NCBI GenBank assembly: GCA_019058515.1
Contig: JAHPYY010000208.1
Coordinates: 1-17,348, forward strand
Reading direction: 5' to 3'
DNA: 17,348 nt
Source: Promethearchaeota archaeon
GTDB lineage: Archaea; Asgardarchaeota; Lokiarchaeia; Sigynarchaeales; SOKP01
Both the position numbers and the translations under genes were made by a program. Under the pieces are notes generated by a model. It saw nothing but the letters and a program-made list of their open reading frames with translations, ran no database searches and was not told the origin of the DNA. This document shows, piece by piece, positions 16,001 to 17,348 of this stretch (position 1 is the first letter of the stretch; each line of letters begins with the position of its first letter).

Positions 16001-16165
16001 TTACAGAGAATTTTAGATGGATTATCTTTCTAAAAAGAAATTTATCTCTATCGTTTTTTTACATAAACCACAATTATTTAAATCTAAACAGATGATTAAA
16101 TTTCATTTATTAGAAGTCATTTACTTAAATTTTAAAAATAAAATTAGAGAGTTTAAATAAAAATC

Positions 16166-17044
16166 GTGAAAACTATGAAGTTAAAAGGAATAGATAAATT
16201 TCGAGAAAAGATACCGTATTATTCAGGCAAAAAGATAATTATTTTACCAACATATTGTATTTTGGTTTTTACGCTTAGTTTAATAATTCAAATCTATTTT
16301 GACTTATTACCAACTATAATTCCTCTTAACGGCTCATTGGGATATTTTATCATCATATTTCCAATTTTGGGAGTAGTCCTGATGGGATCTATTGGTATAT
16401 TTTTAGTATTTCAAATGTGGTACAATCGGGATCGTTTAAAAGCGAAGTATGGTCAACTATCATACCAAAAAATATTTCTTGTGGGATTTGGAGGAGTAGT
16501 CATTATCTTTAGCATTGTAGTACATAGTTTAATCCCCTTTTATCTATGGAATCTTGATTTCTGGTCCAGTTTCCCTTTCTCAATATTTATTTCTGCAATA
16601 ACCTCTTATCTTACCCCAATTTCCCTAATCCTTGGATATATGCGCGTTTTTTTAGGTGTTTTTTTTTGCGTGTTGGGGTTGTTTATGTTTGTTCGAGCTA
16701 TAGAAGTTTTTGGTGTTGATTATATGACCGTTGTCTATCTTTATTTTCCGGAAGAGAGTGAATTACAGAATCATAAAATTTACTCAGTATTGCGCCATCC
16801 AACATATAGTGGGATTATTTTGCTTAGCCTCGGTAGCACGATTATTTATTTTACTCTGTATTCAATTATATATTTTCTGATCCTATATATCGGAATGTAT
16901 ATTCATATTCATTTTGTAGAAGAAAAAGAATTAATAAACCGATTTGGGGATTCATACAAAGATTATAGAGAAAAAACTCCGGCTTTTTTCGTGTATCCAA
17001 GAAACTTAATCCAATTTTTCAAATTCATATTAGGTAAAAAATAG
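16166..17044 (+). CDS. Isoprenylcysteine carboxyl methyltransferase / PEMT-family membrane methyltransferase
   Basis: A 292-residue integral membrane protein with about six to seven hydrophobic helices. The SAM-binding signature of the ICMT/PEMT superfamily is near the C-terminus: 'HKIYSVLRHPTYSG' (203-216), then after a helix 'FVEEKELINRFGDSYKDYRE' (250-269) and 'KTPAFFVYP' (270-278). The family methylates prenylated protein carboxyls, phospholipids or other lipid-like substrates on the cytoplasmic face. The archaeal substrate is unknown. The start is ambiguous. GTG at 16166 opens the frame, but ATG at 16175 is three codons later, and the GTGA at 16166-16169 could itself be its Shine-Dalgarno site, as a similar AAGTGA sits before the gene at 2069. 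Confidence 0.82.
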   Translation: MKTMKLKGIDKFREKIPYYSGKKIIILPTYCILVFTLSLIIQIYFDLLPTIIPLNGSLGYFIIIFPILGVVLMGSIGIFLVFQMWYNRDRLKAKYGQLSYQKIFLVGFGGVVIIFSIVVHSLIPFYLWNLDFWSSFPFSIFISAITSYLTPISLILGYMRVFLGVFFCVLGLFMFVRAIEVFGVDYMTVVYLYFPEESELQNHKIYSVLRHPTYSGIILLSLGSTIIYFTLYSIIYFLILYIGMYIHIHFVEEKELINRFGDSYKDYREKTPAFFVYPRNLIQFFKFILGKK

Positions 17045-17077
17045 ATAATTAGAAATCAAAAACAATGGTAAAATAAT

Positions 17078-17348
17078 ATGACAAAAATAGAGAGAAATTT
17101 TAATTTTATCGAAAGTGAAATAAAAAAGAAATCCTTTGGCATTCTTAGCACTATTGATAAAAATGGACATTCTCATTCCACAGGAATAATATATGCAGTA
17201 GCACCTTCTAATTCTAAATTTGCGTTATATGTGCTAACTGAAAAAAAATATAAAAAAGTTAAGAATATAGAAAATAATAATTCTGTTTCATTTGTAATAC
17301 CTTTTCCCCATTATGTTCTACGATTTGTACCATCTTCATGTGTACAAT
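17078..17348 (+). CDS. Pyridoxamine 5'-phosphate oxidase-like FMN-binding split-barrel protein, 3' end outside window
   Basis: Ninety codons from ATG 17078 to the window edge with no stop. 'KKKSFGILSTIDKNGHSHST' (17-36), 'KFALYVLTEKKYKKVKNI' (49-66) and 'NNSVSFVIPFPHYVL' (69-83) follow the pattern of the flavin-reductase/PNPOx-like split barrel (xxGxLSTxxxxGxPxxxxV, xxLYFxTxxxSxKxxNI, NPxVSFxI). Such proteins bind FMN, F420 or heme and many have no known substrate. It begins 33 bases after the methyltransferase gene on the same strand, so co-transcription is possible. Confidence 0.7.
   Translation, partial: MTKIERNFNFIESEIKKKSFGILSTIDKNGHSHSTGIIYAVAPSNSKFALYVLTEKKYKKVKNIENNNSVSFVIPFPHYVLRFVPSSCVQ

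Noticed and set aside
15991..16004. Near-palindrome GTAACTGTAGTTAC
   Set aside because: Six-base arms only, not next to a promoter of a live gene, and inside a gene remnant.

Overview
The window looks like a piece of an archaeal chromosome. The DNA is very AT-rich, several genes lack a clear Shine-Dalgarno site and have TATA-like boxes 25-35 bases upstream, and TTG/GTG starts are common. The gene content fits an anaerobic, possibly Asgard-type (Lokiarchaeia-like) archaeon: a COG1753-type VapB remnant, a HEPN-MNT pair, a tandem winged-helix regulator, and a ferredoxin-fused EtfA with split glutamate-synthase parts. The lineage is an inference from gene content and composition only; no ribosomal or marker gene is present.

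Layout. 1-1802: a truncated FAD-binding (GlcD-like) oxidase gene and a divergent DNA-binding regulator, with two tandem GCATAT dyads between them. 2069-3121: an FMN TIM-barrel protein of the nitronate monooxygenase/FabK family, followed tail-to-tail by a broken 4Fe-4S protein gene. 3468-4176: an overlapping HEPN-MNT toxin-antitoxin pair. 4385-11254: four genes joined by three ATGA stop/start overlaps, encoding a double-barrel glutamate-synthase FMN subunit, a glutamine amidotransferase fused to a GXGXG beta-helix domain, EtfB, and EtfA with an N-terminal two-cluster ferredoxin domain. 11255-12262: about 1 kb of decayed DNA with a VapB pseudogene carrying four internal stops and a perfect 16-bp hairpin inside a dubious open frame. 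12263-15010 (minus strand): a bacterial-type GH1 beta-glucosidase followed by an MFS transporter. 15104-15802: a 52-aa membrane protein and a 177-aa membrane protein with weak carotenoid-biosynthesis (DUF422/CruF-like) resemblance. 15830-16000: another gene remnant. 16166-17044: an isoprenylcysteine methyltransferase-like membrane enzyme. 17078-end: a truncated pyridoxamine-phosphate-oxidase-like flavoprotein.

The most interesting part is the 4385-11254 operon. It has every catalytic part of a glutamate synthase (class II amidotransferase, FMN/3Fe-4S synthase barrel, GXGXG domain) but no GltD-type NAD(P)H subunit. In GltD's place sits an electron-transfer flavoprotein whose EtfA carries two 4Fe-4S motifs and whose EtfB resembles the sequences of electron-bifurcating ETFs. 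My hypothesis is an ETF-linked glutamate synthase (or a related amidotransferase-flavoenzyme) that could couple NADH and ferredoxin to glutamate formation. The synthase subunit is itself a tandem duplication in which the first barrel has lost the FMN and substrate motifs. The window is rich in flavoproteins overall, and at least two gene families in it (4Fe-4S, VapB) are represented only by pseudogenes.
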